DNA of 64,000 bases from Liolophura sinensis (lineage: Eukaryota; Mollusca; Polyplacophora; Chitonida; Chitonidae), in contig NC_088307.1 of the NCBI RefSeq assembly GCF_032854445.1, forward strand, positions 29,726,484-29,790,483. Direction: 5' to 3'. Numbering within the stretch: the first letter of the stretch is position 1; every line of letters begins with the position of its first letter. This document shows, piece after piece, positions 13,701-28,700 of the stretch. The translations under genes were made by a program, and so were the position numbers. Under the pieces are notes generated by a model. It was not told the origin of the DNA, ran no database searches, and was given only the letters and a program-made list of their open reading frames with translations.

Positions 13701-16700
13701 GAAGGTGGAGAACCCCCTCTGATACAGAATGAACAACTTGATGGATTTAGCCCATCCAGTAACACAACCTGGAGAACCACTTGTGGTATGTAAAAATATC
13801 CTCGTGAATTTAGCCCATCCTGGAGAACCCTCTGTGTTATGTGATAAATATCTTGGTGGATTTAGCCCATTCTGTGACAAAGCCTAGAGAACCCTTTTGT
13901 ACTATTTGACAAACATCTTGGTGGATATAGCCCGTCTGACAGAACTTAGAGAACTTCCTATGGTGTGTGATAAACATCTTGATACATTTAACCCGTGCTG
14001 TGACAGAGCCTGGAGAGCGTAGTGTGTTATGTAAAAAAATTCCTAATACATTTAGCCCGTCCAGTGACAGTACCTAGAGAATCCCTTGGGGAGCTTGATA
14101 AATATCTCGGTAGATTAAGTCCATACAGTGAAAGAAGCTGGCAAACCCCCTCTGATACGTGATTAACATCTTGGTGAATATAGCCCGTCCAGTAACACAA
14201 TCTGCAGAACCACCTGTGGTATGTGATAAATATCTTGGTGGATTTAGCCCATTTTGTGACAGAGCCTACAGAACCCTCTGTAGTATGTGATAAATATAGC
14301 CCGTGTGACAGAACCTAGAGAACGCTGTGTGGTGTGTAATGAACATCTCTGTGAATTTAGACCGTCCTGCAACAGAACCTGGAAAACGCGGTGTGGTGTG
14401 TGATAAACATCCTAGTGAATTTAGCCCGTCCTGCAACAGAACCTGGAAAACGCGGTGTGGTGTGTGATAAACATCCTAGTGAATTTAGCCCGTCCTGCAA
14501 CAGAACCTGGAAAACGCGGTGTGGTATGGGATAAACATCATGGTGGATTTATCCCCTCTTACAGAGCCTAGAGAACCTCCTATGGTATGTAAGAAATATC
14601 TTGGTGGACTTAGCTCATCCGGTGAAAGAGGCTGGAGAACCCCCTCTGATACGTAATAAACATCTTTGTGCATTTAGCCCATCCTATGACAAAGCCTACT
14701 GAACCCTTTGTATTATATGATAAATATCTTGGTGGATTAAGCCCATCCTGTCGCAGAGAATGGAGAAGCCCCTGTGGTATGTGATAAACATGTTGGAGGA
14801 TTTAGCCCTTGAAACCTTATAATATATAATAAACATCTTCATGGATTTAACCCGTCTGACAGAGCCTGGAGAACTCCCTGTGGTACGTGATAAACATCTT
14901 GGTAGATTGAGCTCGTCCTGTGACAGAGCCTGGAGAAACCCCTGTGGTACGTGATAAACATCTTGGTAGATTGAGCTCGTCCTGTGACAGAGCCTGGAGA
15001 AACCCCTGTGGTAAGTGATAAACATCTTGGTAGATTGAGCTCGTCCTGTGACAGAGCCTGGAGAAACCCCTGTGGTACGTGATAAACATCTTGGTAGATT
15101 GAGCTCGTCCTGTGACAGAGCCTGGAGAAACCCCTGTGGTACGTGATAAACATCTTGGTAGATTGAGCTCGTCCTGTGACAGAGCCTGGAGAAACCCCTG
15201 TGGTACGTGATAAACATCTTGGTAGATTGAGCTCGTCCTGTGACAGAGCCTGGAGAAACCCCTGTGGTACGTGATAAACATCTTGGTAGATTGAGCTCGT
15301 CCTGTGACAGAGCCTGGAGAGCTCCCTGTGGTACGTGATAAACATCTTGGTAGATTGAGCTCGTCCTGTGACAGAGCCTGGAGAAACCCCCTGTGGTAAG
15401 TGATAAAACTTTTGGTGGATTTAACCCGTCCTGTGACAGAGCCTGGAGAACTCCCTGTGGTACGTGATAAACATCTTGGTAGATTGAGCTCGTCCTGTGA
15501 CAGAGCCTAGAGAAACCCCCTGTGGTAAGTGATAAAACTTTTGGTGGATTTAGCCCATCCTGTGACAGAACCTGGAGAGCTCCCTGTGGTACGTGATAAA
15601 CATCTTGGTAGATTGAGCTCGTCCTGTGACAGAGCCTGGAGAAACCCCCTGTGGTAAGTGATAAAACTTTTGGTGGATTTAGCCCATCCTGTGACAGAAC
15701 CTGGAGAGCTCCCTGTGGTACGTGATAAACATCTTGGTAGATTGAGCTCGTCCTGTGACAGAGCCTGCAGAAACCCCCTGTGGTAAGTGATAAAACTTTT
15801 GGTGGATTTAACCCGTCCTGTGACAGAGCCTGGAGAACTCCCTGTGGTACGTGATAAACATCTTGGTAGATTGAGCTCGTCCTGTGACAGAGCCTGGAGA
15901 AACCCCCTGTGGTAAGTGATAAAACTTTTGGTGGATTTAGCCCGTCCTGTGACAGAGCCTGGAGAGCTCCCTGTGGTACGTGATAAACATCTTGGTAGAT
16001 TGAGCTCGTCCTGTGACAGAGCCTGGAGAAACCCCCTGTGGTAAGTGATAAAACTTTTGGTGGATTTAGCCCATCCTGTGACAGAGCCTGGAGAACTCCC
16101 TGTGGTACGTGATAAACATCTTGGTAGATTGAGCTCGTCCTGTGACAGAGCCTGGAGAAACCCCCTGTGGTAAGTGATAAAACTTTTGGTGGATTTAGCC
16201 CATCCTGTGACAGAACCTGGAGAGCTCCCTGTGGTACGTGATAAACATCTTGGTAGATTGAGCTCGTCCTGTGACAGAGCCTGGAGAACTCCCTGTGGTA
16301 CGTGATAAACATCTTGGTAGATTGAGCTCGTCCTGTGACAGAGCCTGGAGAAACCCCTGTGGTACGTGATAAACATCTTGGTAGATTGAGCTCGTCCTGT
16401 GACAGAGCCTGGAGAAACCCCCTGTGGTAAGTGATAAAACTTTTGGTGGATTTAGCCCATCCTGTGACAGAGCCTGGAGAGCTCCCTGTGGTACGTGATA
16501 AACATCTTGGTAGATTGAGCTCGTCCTGTGACAGAGCCTGGAGAAACCCCCTGTGGTAAGTGATAAAACTTTTGGTGGATTTAGCCCATCCTGTGACAGA
16601 GCCTGGAGAACTCCCTGTGGTACGTGATAAACATCTTGGTAGATTGAGCTCGTCCTGTGACAGAGCCTGGAGAAACCCCCTGTGGTAAGTGATAAAACTT

Positions 16701-19700
16701 TTGGTGGATTTAACCCGTCCTGTGACAGAGCCTGGAGAACTCCCTGTGGTACGTGATAAACATCTTGGTAGATTGAGCTCGTCCTGTGACAGAGCCTGGA
16801 GAAACCCCCTGTGGTAAGTGATAAAACTTTTGGTGGATTTAGCCCATCCTGTGACAGAACCTGGAGAGCTCCCTGTGGTACGTGATAAACATCTTGGTAG
16901 ATTGAGCTCGTCCTGTGACAGAGCCTGGAGAAACCCCTGTGGTAAGTGATAAAACTTTTGGTGGATTTAGCCCATCCTGTGACAGAACCTGGAGAGCTCC
17001 CTGTGGTACGTGATAAACATCTTGGTAGATTGAGCTCGTCCTGTGACAGAGCCTGGAGAAACCCCCTGTGGTAAGTGATAAAACTTTTGGTGGATTTAGC
17101 CCATCCTGTGACAGAACCTGGAGAGCTCCCTGTGGTACGTGATAAACATCTTGGTAGATTGAGCTCGTCCTGTGACAGAGCCTGGAGAAACCCCTGTGGT
17201 AAGTGATAAAAGTTTTGGTGGATTTAGCCCATCCTGTGACAGAACCTGGAGAGCTCCCTGTGGAACATGATAAACGTATTCGTGTATTTACATGTAGGAC
17301 ATCGAATGACGGAGCCTTGAAAACCCCTGTGGTACTTGATAAACATCTTGGTGAATTCAGTTCATCCAGTAATAGAACCTGGAGAGTCCACTGTGATACG
17401 TGATAAACATTTTTGTGGAATTGTGTTGTCCAGAGACAGAGCCTGGAGAATTCCCTGTGGTATGTGCTAAACTTCTTGGTGGATTTAGCCTGTCTTTGGA
17501 CAGAGACTACGGAAACACATGTGGTTTGTAAAAAACATCTTGGTGGATGTGGCCCGTCCTGTAACAGAGCCCCGGGAACCCCCTGTGGGATGTGATAATC
17601 ATCTTGCTGGATTTAGTCCATCCAGTGACAAAGCCTGGAGCACTACCTGTGGTACGTGATTGACATCTTAGTGGATTAAGACCATCCAATGACAGAGCCT
17701 GGAGCATTATCTTGATACATTATAAATATCTTGGTGGATTTAGTCCGTCCTGTGACAGAGCCTGGAGAATCCTTGTGGTACTTGATAAACATCTTGGTGA
17801 ACAGCCTATCCTATGGCAGAGCATAAAGAACCCCTGTGGAATGTAATGAACATCTTGGTGGATTTAGTCCGTCCTGTGACAGAGCCTGGAGAATCCTTGT
17901 GGTACTTGATAAACATCTTGGTGAACAGCCTATCCTATGGCAGAGCATAAAGAACCCCTGTGGAATGTAATGAACATCTTGGTGGATTTAGTCCGTCCTG
18001 TGACAGAGCCTGGAGAGTCCTTGTGGTACTTGATAAACATCTTGGTGAACAGCCTATCCTATGGCAGAGCATAAAGAACCCCTGTGGAATGTAATGAACA
18101 TCTTGGTAGATTTAGTCCGTCCTGTGACAGAGCCTGGAGTATTTTCTGTAGTATATGATAAACTTCTAGGTGGATTTAGCCCGTCTTTTGACAGAAACTA
18201 GGGAAACCCCTGTGGTTTGCCATAAACATCTTGGTGGATTTAGCCCGTCCTGTGAAAGAGCCGGGAGAATTCTTGTGGTATGTGATAAACATGTTGGTGG
18301 ATTTAGCCCGTCATGTGAAAGAGCTTGGAAAACATCTTGGCGGGATTAGCCCGTCATGTGACAGAGTGTGGATAACCCCTGTGGAACGTGGTAGGCAGCT
18401 TGGTGGATTTAGCATGTCCTGTGACAGAGTCTAGAGAACCCCTGTGGTGATAAATATCTTGGTAGATTTAGCCCGTCCGGCGACAGAGCCTGGAGATAAC
18501 CCTGTTGTATGTGATAAACATCTTGCTGGATTGAGCCCATCCTATGACAGAGGAGTGGGAGGGGGACCACTGTGGTACGTGGTAACATCTTGGTGGATTT
18601 AGCCCATCCAGTGACAGAGGGTGGAGAACCCCCTGTGGTACGTGATAACATCTTGGATGGATTTAGCCGGTCCTGTGACAAAGCCTGGAGAACCCCCTGT
18701 GATACATGATGACATCTTGGATGGATTTATTCCATCCAGTGACAGAGCCTGGAGAACCACCTGTGGTACGTGATGAAATCTTGGATGGATTTAGCCCACC
18801 CAGTGACAGAGGAGTGGGGGGGACCCCCGGTGGTATGTGGTGAACATCTTGGTGGATTTAGTCCATCCAGTGACAGAGCCTGGAGAACCCCTGTGGTATG
18901 TGATAACATCTTGGATGGATTTAGCTCATCCAGTGACAGGAGGGGTGGAGCCCCCTGTGGTACGTGTTAAACATCTTGGTGGATTTAGCCCATCCAGTGA
19001 CAGAGCCTGTTGTACGTCATAACATCTTGGATGGATTTAACCCGCCCTGTAACAAAACTACTCAGGACTGACACTGGAGGAAAGTTTGGATTGAAGTTGA
19101 ATTTGAAGTTTTAAGTTAAATGTCAAAAATCATCATTGAAATAAACCCCAGTTTAGTTCATAGAAATGATGGAAGACATCAGTTGGCATGAAAGTCCAAT
19201 GGGAAATACCTCCTTGAAGACTATGGTGACCTCTGTCTTGTTGAACACAGGTTTGTGATCGTTTGAATCGAGGATAATAATGCGGAGACAGATTCTCGCA
19301 CTCCTCTGCGGGATACCGTGGTCAAAGACCTTAACAATCAGAGGTATCACCTCCGCCTCCTCCTGGCGGCAAAACCTAATGACTTCCGTCTGTCTGCGCC
19401 CACGTGAAGCTGGCGATCGGCTTTGATAAAAGTCTCTCGCGATCTGTAAGTACAATGACACCATCAAAACGATGCAAACAAAAACTAAAATAGGTAATAA
19501 GAACCTTTTATGGACACGTTGGACGTATTAGAACATTTTGACAGAAGTAAATATCCTTCAGTTACGTCCGATAAACGAGTGTGCAGAAGTAAATTTATTG
19601 TTGAAGTCTACAGCAGCCTTAAGTGATGAGGTCAGCACTAGTCTAAGGTCACGGAATCAGCAGAAGCCTGGCGTCATGAGGTTAACAGTAACCAAAGATC

Positions 19701-22700
19701 ATGAGGTTAGCAGTTCTCTGAGGTTATGAGGTCAGCTGTTGTCTGATGCCATCAGGTCAGCAGTATTCTGAGGTCATCAGGTCAGTAGTAGTCTAAGGTC
19801 ATGATGTAAAGATTATTGTGAGGTCACGTAAGCAGTATTTTGAGTTGGTGAGGTCAGTAGTAGTCTGAATGCATCAGGTCAGCAGTATTGTGAGGTCATG
19901 ATGTCGGCAGTATTTTGAGTTGGTGAGGTCAGCAGTAGCCTGAACTCATCAGGTTAACAGCAGTCTGAAGTCATCAGGTCAGCGGTAGTCTGAAGTCATC
20001 AGATCGGCAGTGGTCTGAAGTTATCGGGTCAGCAGTAGTCAGCAGTATTGTAAGGTGGTGAGGTCAGCAATAATCTGAGCTCATGACTTCATGAAGTCCG
20101 CGAGTTCAGCAGTAGCATAACGCCAAAAAGTAAAAAAAGCTGATTGAAGTCATGAGGTCAGCAATAGCATGAGGTCAGTATACTGTCGATTTGTAAAGTG
20201 TATAGACCCTAATTTTGTATTGATAAAAAATCTACTTTCCACATTTTACAATTGAAATTGAAATAGAAAATCTAATTGGTCTCTAACTGACCAATAGCAA
20301 GATATTCTCAAACATCAGAAACCATCAATTTGGTTATTTTGGCTGTTTTTTAGAGAAGGTAAAGCTGTCATACATACCTGTTCACGGTCCAGTGGCTTCT
20401 TTACTCTGATCTCGCCATTCAACTCACCGATGTCAAAATATTCTGTGAAAATATATACATGAAAATTTACGATTCGGTACAATGGACTGCAGGAAAGACT
20501 GTTTTTCTTTGTAGGGAACCGCTGAAGGGACATAGTTTTATAATTCTTATCTTTTTTAGCTATCGAAAAAAGGAGAATAAAGACCTATTCTGCTAACGCG
20601 GGAGAAAATACTTTCCCCCGACTTGACCAACTAAATGCTGATATCTGAAATAATAGCTTCTCATTGTACAGTAAATAGAGGAAACTACTTTGCCCAGTGT
20701 TAGATGAATTAATTTCTTTATTCTCTTTTCTTCGACAACCAAAAAAGAAAAAGATAGTTTATTAACTTTTCTTTACGATGGAAACTATTACTTTCGACCG
20801 TGCTAGTGAACGAATCAGAAATGCCGTTATTTATATTGTAGCATGACGATTCGCTAAGTCGCAGGAAATTACTTTTCGCCGAGTAAGAAGGCTTATTCCC
20901 GTGTTAGTCAGCCAATCACATATGTCCTTTAAACACCGTTTGCCGCTACAAGTCTGTAATATCCGTGTATCGATTTCCTTTAACTTGGAAACTCGCCACC
21001 TGTTGGGTGTATGCCTCATGTAATCAAACTAAAGCTTCTGATCAACTCCCAAAATCTTGTTATTTATATTTATTCAGTAATGGCAACCCACTAATATTAA
21101 AAGTCGTTTTGAATATACTGCATGGGGGTGTATTTCCTTAATTATAACTTTTACCGCTCATTTTTCACAAGTCGAGCGTATCTACCTCCTTACTATATAT
21201 GTACCTTCCCGTGTCATTTTATTTGTGTAAGACCTAAGTCAAAATGCATACAAGTAAGTTCATTTCTATTAGTAAAATCCATCTTACAAAGACGCATAGG
21301 CCTAACAACAATATAACAGTATAAGTTCAAGATAATGAATGCTGCTGTCGGTTCTAAAGCAAGCAGTGGAAAGTTCAGGAATAAGTTTGCTGACTCGGGG
21401 TAATTTCCCTTGACTTATTAAACAAATCGGTTTGCTGCATTCCAAATAACGGTATTTTTGATTGCATCACTAATCCGAGGGAAAGAAATGCTTTCCCCAT
21501 GAAAAAGAAATCGCTAAAAAAATTCTCTCTTTTCTTAGACGGCGAAAAACTAAAACTATAATACTACGTCCCTTCCAGTGTTCCGTTTCTTTGTGAAATA
21601 ATTGATTATATTTGTTTGTGATGTTTTATATCTCTTCTCGAGTCACGCTGTACATAGCTACACAAACGTTGCATAACGGTACTTTCCCAATTGTAATTTG
21701 GTACAAAGCTTTTTCATGTCAACACTGCCTGGAATTGCCTCCCTTTAATATTATGCAAATGTATAGAAAGCAATAATAAAATAAATAGTTCACAACAATG
21801 ACCAAAGTGTGGTCAATTTCTTTCCCATCAAGTGATTTTAAGCAACTCTATTTGCCCAAATTTTAAAAGTGGATTTCTTACCACTATACGGAGACTCAGG
21901 CAGGTCGAACAGGAGATTGTTGTCTTCAGCATCGAAGGCTCTAACGGTAAATATTACCCCGGTCTGGACCTCTTCTCTCACTGAGATATTTGGGTAGAAG
22001 TCGATAAACTTCGGCGCAGTTGGGTTAAAGCTGGGAACAGTGAACAGCACCTGGGAAAATAAATTGTAAACAACGGTAGGTAACCTGTATTTGTACAGCG
22101 CTAAAATAGTAAGAAATGGATTACCTCAATTACTTCTGACAAGGGGTAGTAACAGACCTAAGCAACCACGGTTATTTCTTTCTCACGTATTTTAAAACTT
22201 TTTAAATTAATTTTTAATTTGTATTTCTTTTGAGACCATAGAATACGCTATATTAGTGAATACTGGAAACACGATGCCGTGCCATTTGCACCTGTACGTG
22301 CTATACTGACAACGGCAAGCAGGGATATGGTGAGGTCGGAAGCAAGATAGAGGAAAAAGACTCAAAGAGAATAACTGGTTAAAATTGATAAGATGGCGGC
22401 ACTTCCGATTTCCTCGACGTGTTTGATTTCGCATACTTTGATGTATCCGTTATACATCATCACAGAAAAAAGAAATGTGAGGTTTCTAAGCTGCCGATGG
22501 GATAGTTACTCGTCAATATATACACAATGCATTTTATGTCTTCATTTGAACGTCGCTGCGTGTGTGTAGCTGTTAACGTGGTTTCCATAGTTCCAAGATT
22601 AAATATGTACTCTGCAATAAGAAGTGAAATGATTGCTGTTTTGAGATTATTGACAAACTAGTCCAGGCACCATTCTGTCAGTCAGAATACATTGCAGATT

Positions 22701-25700
22701 ATAAACAGTAAAGTTTATAATGTAAGAAGACGTTGTCACACACTCGTAATATCGGTACTACTTTTCACACAGAAATAATGTGTCTTGAGTTAGCCGACAT
22801 CACGTTCATGGTGTAATGTCAGGTTTTTTTTGAGTCTGCAGAACATATTTAAATTGCCACAACTTAAATAACGCGTGCATCTTCTTCATTCTACGCCTGG
22901 ACCCTTCCGTCTGAGGTCTGCGCTGATGATGCGTCCGCACTTGAATCCGTATATTTTGGAGATGCCTGGATATGGTACAGAAATCCATAGCCCCGACATT
23001 TGTCGTACGATATTTTGTACATCACTAATACCGTACCATTGTCGACTATGTACGCGTACAACGTCTTCGTGAAACTGGGCCCTGCAGTGTGAATCCGTCA
23101 GAACTGGAAACAGCTTTGTGCGAAAGGTGGCAGTTGTCGCGACATTTAGGGCAGTAAAAATCATGTATTCTTACCAGAGCTCGCGAGACCCTGCGGTACT
23201 TGCCACCATCCGTAGCCGTGACAACAAGGCTTATGTTGGGGTAGTACACCAGCTCAAAAGGCTTGGCCAGAGTTATGTCCCCTGTACGGTTATTGATTGC
23301 GAAAAACGCCTCGCCACATCCTAAATCAAGGAGAATATTTTAGCACTTAGGTTTTATTTCATAACAGCATAATTGGTAACAAACTTGGCAACTAAAACTG
23401 CCCCGCTCCGCATTTCAACACATTGTAGAGATGATGGATTTACTTTAGTTCAGAAGTACCTCAATCAGTATTAATTCAGTATACGTGTCGAATATCCTAC
23501 AAGATTAAAACTTAAGAGGATGGGATCTTATGTCTCATAAAATAACCAATTAATCACACAAACACAGTTTATGGGTTAGACTATTTACTTATTCCAGGAA
23601 TTTTTGGACATAGAAACATATATGGATCTCTTTAGATGAAGCAGCCTTTATATGTCTTACCAGTCTGACATTTTGCAGTCAAATTTAGCAGCAAGTCAAT
23701 ACAATTTTGTATTAAAGAGTTATTATTACGTAATTTAAATTCAAAAGCTATACCATATGGAAAACCTTGATATTGCCCATTCTTCTGTCTTACACTGACC
23801 TTCTATGGCGTAAGTGACGTCACCTGCTGGTCCTTCGTCATCATCAGTGGCTGTGACAGTAATCATGACGTCACCCAATTTGGGGTTATTAGTAATCTCC
23901 TTGTAGTATTCGGTCTGGTCAAAAACCGGCATGTTGTCGTTATAGTCCTCCACCAGAACACTGAAACCCAGAAAGAAAAAATGTACGGAGAGTTTAAAGA
24001 AAGACAGTGTGATTATAAATGGCATGTGTTACTCATTACAACTTAAACACGGCGATGTGACACTGTATTCATATCTGATCACACATTACCGCTGAAACTC
24101 TGCGATTTGACACTTTATTCATATCTGATCACACATTACAACTGAAACATGGCGATGTGACACTCTATTCATATATGATCACGCATTACAACTGAAACAT
24201 GGCGATGTGACACTCCATTCATATATGATCACGCATTACCGCTGAAACTCTGCGATTTGACACTTTATTCATATCTGATCACACATTACAACTGAAACAT
24301 GGCGATGTGACACTCTATTCATATATGATCACGCATTACCACTGAAACTCTGCGATTTGATACTTAATTCATATCTGATCACACATTACAACTGAAACAT
24401 GGCGATTTGACACTTTATTCATATCTGATCACACATTACAGCTGAAACATGGTGATGTGACACTCTATTCATATATGATCACGCATTACCGCTGAAACTC
24501 TGCGATTTGACACTTTATTCATAACTGATCACACATTACAACTGAAACATGGCGATGTGATACTCTATTCATATCTGATCACACATTACCGCTGAAACTC
24601 TGCGATTTGACACTTTATTCATATCTGATCACACATTACAGCTGAAACATGGCGATGTGACACTCCATTCATATCTGATCACACATTACCACTGAAACTC
24701 TGCCATTTGACACTTTATTCATATCTGATCACACATTACAGCTGAAACATGGCGATGTGACACTCTATTCATATCTGATCACACATTACCGCTGAAACTC
24801 TGCCATTTGGCACTTTATTCATATCTGATCACGCATTACAGCTGAAACATGGCGATGTGACACTCTATTCATATCTGATCACACATTACCGCTGAAACTC
24901 TGCGATTTGACACTTTATTCATATCTGATCACACATTACAGCTGAAACATGGTGATGTGACACTCTATTCATATATGATCACGCATTACCGCTGAAACTC
25001 TGCGATTTGACACTTTATTCATAACTGATCACACATTACAACTGAAACATGGCGATGTGACACTCTATTCATATCTGATCACACATTACCCCTGAAACTC
25101 TGCGATTTGACACTTTATTCATATCTGATCACACATTACAGCTGAAACATGGCGATTTGACACTCTATTCATATCTGATCACGCATTACCGCTGAAACTC
25201 TGCGATTTGACTTTTTATTCATAACTGATCACACATTACCGCTAAAACTCTGCGATGTGACACTGTATTCATATCTGATCACACATTACAACTGAGACAC
25301 GAGGATCTGTCACAGTATTGATATATGATCACGCATTACCGCTAAAATACGGCGATTTGACACAGTGTTGATTTCTGATCACACATTACAACTCAAATAC
25401 GGCGATTTGACACACATTACAAATGAAATACGGTGATTTGACACTGTGTTGATATCTGGTCACACAGTACCACCCAAACACGAGGATCTGTCACAGTATT
25501 GAAATCTGATCACCCATTACAGCTAAAACACAGCGTTTTAAAACTGTGTTGATATCCGGTAGCACACTACCACTGAGACACGAGGATCTGTCACAGTATT
25601 GATATTTGATCACACATCACTACTAAAACACAGCGTTTTAACAGTGTGTTTATCTCTGATCACACATTACAACTGAAACACGGCGATTTAACATTCTAAT

Positions 25701-28700
25701 GATATTTCATTACATCTGAAACACGGCAATTTGGAGCTGTATTGAAATCTCTGATCACACATTACAACTGAAACACGGCGATTTGACACTGTATTGATAT
25801 CTCATGACACATTAGTAAGGTAACGCGATTATTTCACACTGCATTGATATCGGATCACACATTACAATTGAAATACAGTGATTTGACACTGTGTTGATAT
25901 CTGGCCACACATTACCACTCAAACACGAGGATCTGTCACAGTATTGATATCTGATCACACATTACCGCTAAAACACAGCGTTTTAACAGTGTGTTTATCT
26001 CTGATCACACATTACAACTGAAACACGGCGATTTAACATTCTAATGATATTTCATTACACATTACATCTGAAACACGAGGATTTCACACTGTATTTATTC
26101 CTGCTCACACATTACAACTGAAACACGAGGATTTCACACTGTATTTATACCTGTTCACACATTAACGCTGAAACACGGTGATTTAACACTGTTCTGATAA
26201 CTCATATCTGTTCAAACAATACCGCTGAAACACGGCCATTAGAAACTGTACTGATAACTAATATCTGTTCCCACATTACCGCTGAAACACAGCGATTTGA
26301 CACTGTACTGATATCTCATATCTGTTCAAAAATTACCGCTGAAACACGGCCATTTGACACTGTACTGATAACTGAAATCTGTTCACTTATTACCGCTGAA
26401 ACACGGCGATTTGACACTGTTCTGATAACTGATATCTGTTTACACATTACCGCTGAAACACGGCCATTTGACACTGTACTGATAACTGAGATCTGTTCAC
26501 TTATTACCGCTGAAACACGGACATTTGACACTGTTCTGATAACTGATATCTGTTTACACATTACTGCTGAAACACGGACATTTGACACTGTACTGATAAC
26601 TGATATTTGTTTACACATTACCGCTGAAACACGGCCATTTGACACTGTACTGATAACTGATATTTGTTCACACATTACCGCTGAAACACGGACATTTGAC
26701 ACTGTACTGATAACTGATATTTGTTTACACATTACCGCTGAAACACGGCGATTTGACACTGTACTGATAACTGATATTTGTTCACACATTACCGCTGAAA
26801 CACGGCCATTTGACACTGTACTGATAACTGATATTTGTTCACACATTACCGCTGAAGCACGGCGATGTGACACTGTTCTGATAACTGACATCTGTTCACA
26901 CTTTACAGATGAAACACGGTGATTTGACACTGTTTTGATAACTGACATCTGTTCACACTTTACAGATGAAACACGGTGATTTGACACTGTACTGATAACT
27001 GACATCTGTTCACACTTTACAGATGAAACACGGCCATTTGACACTGTTCTGATAACTGACATCTGTTCACACTTTACAGATGAAACACGGCCATTTGACA
27101 CTGTTCTGATAACTGACATCTGTTCACACATTACCGCTGAAGCACGGCGATGTGACACTGTTCTGATAACTGACATCTGTTCACACATTACCGCTGAAAC
27201 ACGGCCATTTGACACTGTACTGATAACTGACATCTGTTCACACATTACCGCTGAAACACGGATATTTGACACTGTACTGATAACTGACATCTGTTCACAC
27301 ATTACCGCTGAAGCACGGCCATTTGACACTGTACTGATAACTGACATCTGTTCACACTTTACAGATGAAACACGGCCATTTGACACTGTTCTGATAACTG
27401 ACATCTGTTCACACTTTACAGATGAAACTCGGCCATTTGACACTGTTCTGATAACTGACATCTGTTCACACATTACCGCTAAAACACGGTGATTTGACAC
27501 TGTACTGATAACTGACATCTGTTCACACATTACCGCTGAAGCACGGCCATTTGACACTGTACTGATAACTGACATCTGTTCACACATTACCGCTGAAACA
27601 CGGACATTTGACACTGTTCTTATAACTGACATCTGTTCACACTTTACAGATGAAACACGGTGATTTGACACTGTATTCATGCTTTTTTACACATTACCGC
27701 TGAAACACGGCGATTTGTTAGGCTGGGTTCCGTCCCATTTGTTTGTGGAAATTCTGAGAGCATACACTGAAGCGCCTGGTACAGCTAAAACATCTCAATA
27801 AGATTTAGACTTACTTACCTTATGGTGGCAGATGCGGTTAACGCCAACTCGAACTGAAACGCCTGCACTATGATGACAAAGTCTCTGTCCATCTCGTAAT
27901 CCAAAGTCTTGTTTACCATCACTTCTCCTGAAATTTCTGCAACCCATAGGGAAAAGGAAAAATGTATGGTCGATGCGTCCTTCACACGCAGGACGTTGCA
28001 GAAAAGACGGTTTAAGACTTACTTTATTGGTCCAATATCACAGAGCTTTTGCATTTTATCCTACGTGAAAAGTAATTTTTGCGCATAAAAACAATTCTAA
28101 AAAGTATATCAGAACAGTAATGAATCACAATAAATTGAAATAGTAATGTACTTATTCAAATAACGATCAATCAGTTAGTTTCAAAATCAAGATAAATTTG
28201 GTTATCTGATTAGTGGAATCTTACCATCTACAGAAAGGTACGCGTCCGCTGTTCTGCTGGAGAGCCTGTACGAAAATTGTCCGCTAGTCTTGCCGTCTCG
28301 CAACTCAGCCTTTACTGTCAGTACCTGCTCCCCAAGAACCAAAATGAGGGTCATACATGATTCAGTAAAGCAAATTTGGTAATGAATAATCTATTTTCTG
28401 GAAAACCTAACGACTTTAACTGAAAAAATACATTCTGTGTGTTTCATTCAAGGGACTTTTGTGTAGTTACGTGTACCCACTCTCATTGACAAGGGACGTT
28501 TGTGTAGTTACGTGTACCCACTCTCACTGACAAGGAACGTTTGTGTAGTTACGAGTACCCACTCTCGCTGACAAGGGACGTTTGTGTAGCTACGTGTACC
28601 CACTCTCACTAACAAGGGACGATTGTGTAGTTACGTGTACCCACTCTCACTAACAAGGGACGTTTGTGTAGTTACGTGTACCCACTCTCACTGACAAGGA

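Noticed and set aside
14696-16376. 538-, 289- and smaller codon frames on the minus strand
   Set aside because: They come from the 64/129-bp array; several frames overlap in different phases, and neighbouring degenerate copies are full of stops.
26316-27680. 454-codon open frame on the minus strand
   Set aside because: It is a 19-residue repeat caused by the 57-bp satellite period (divisible by three); no domain or splice logic, and it lies in the intron between exons 15 and 16.
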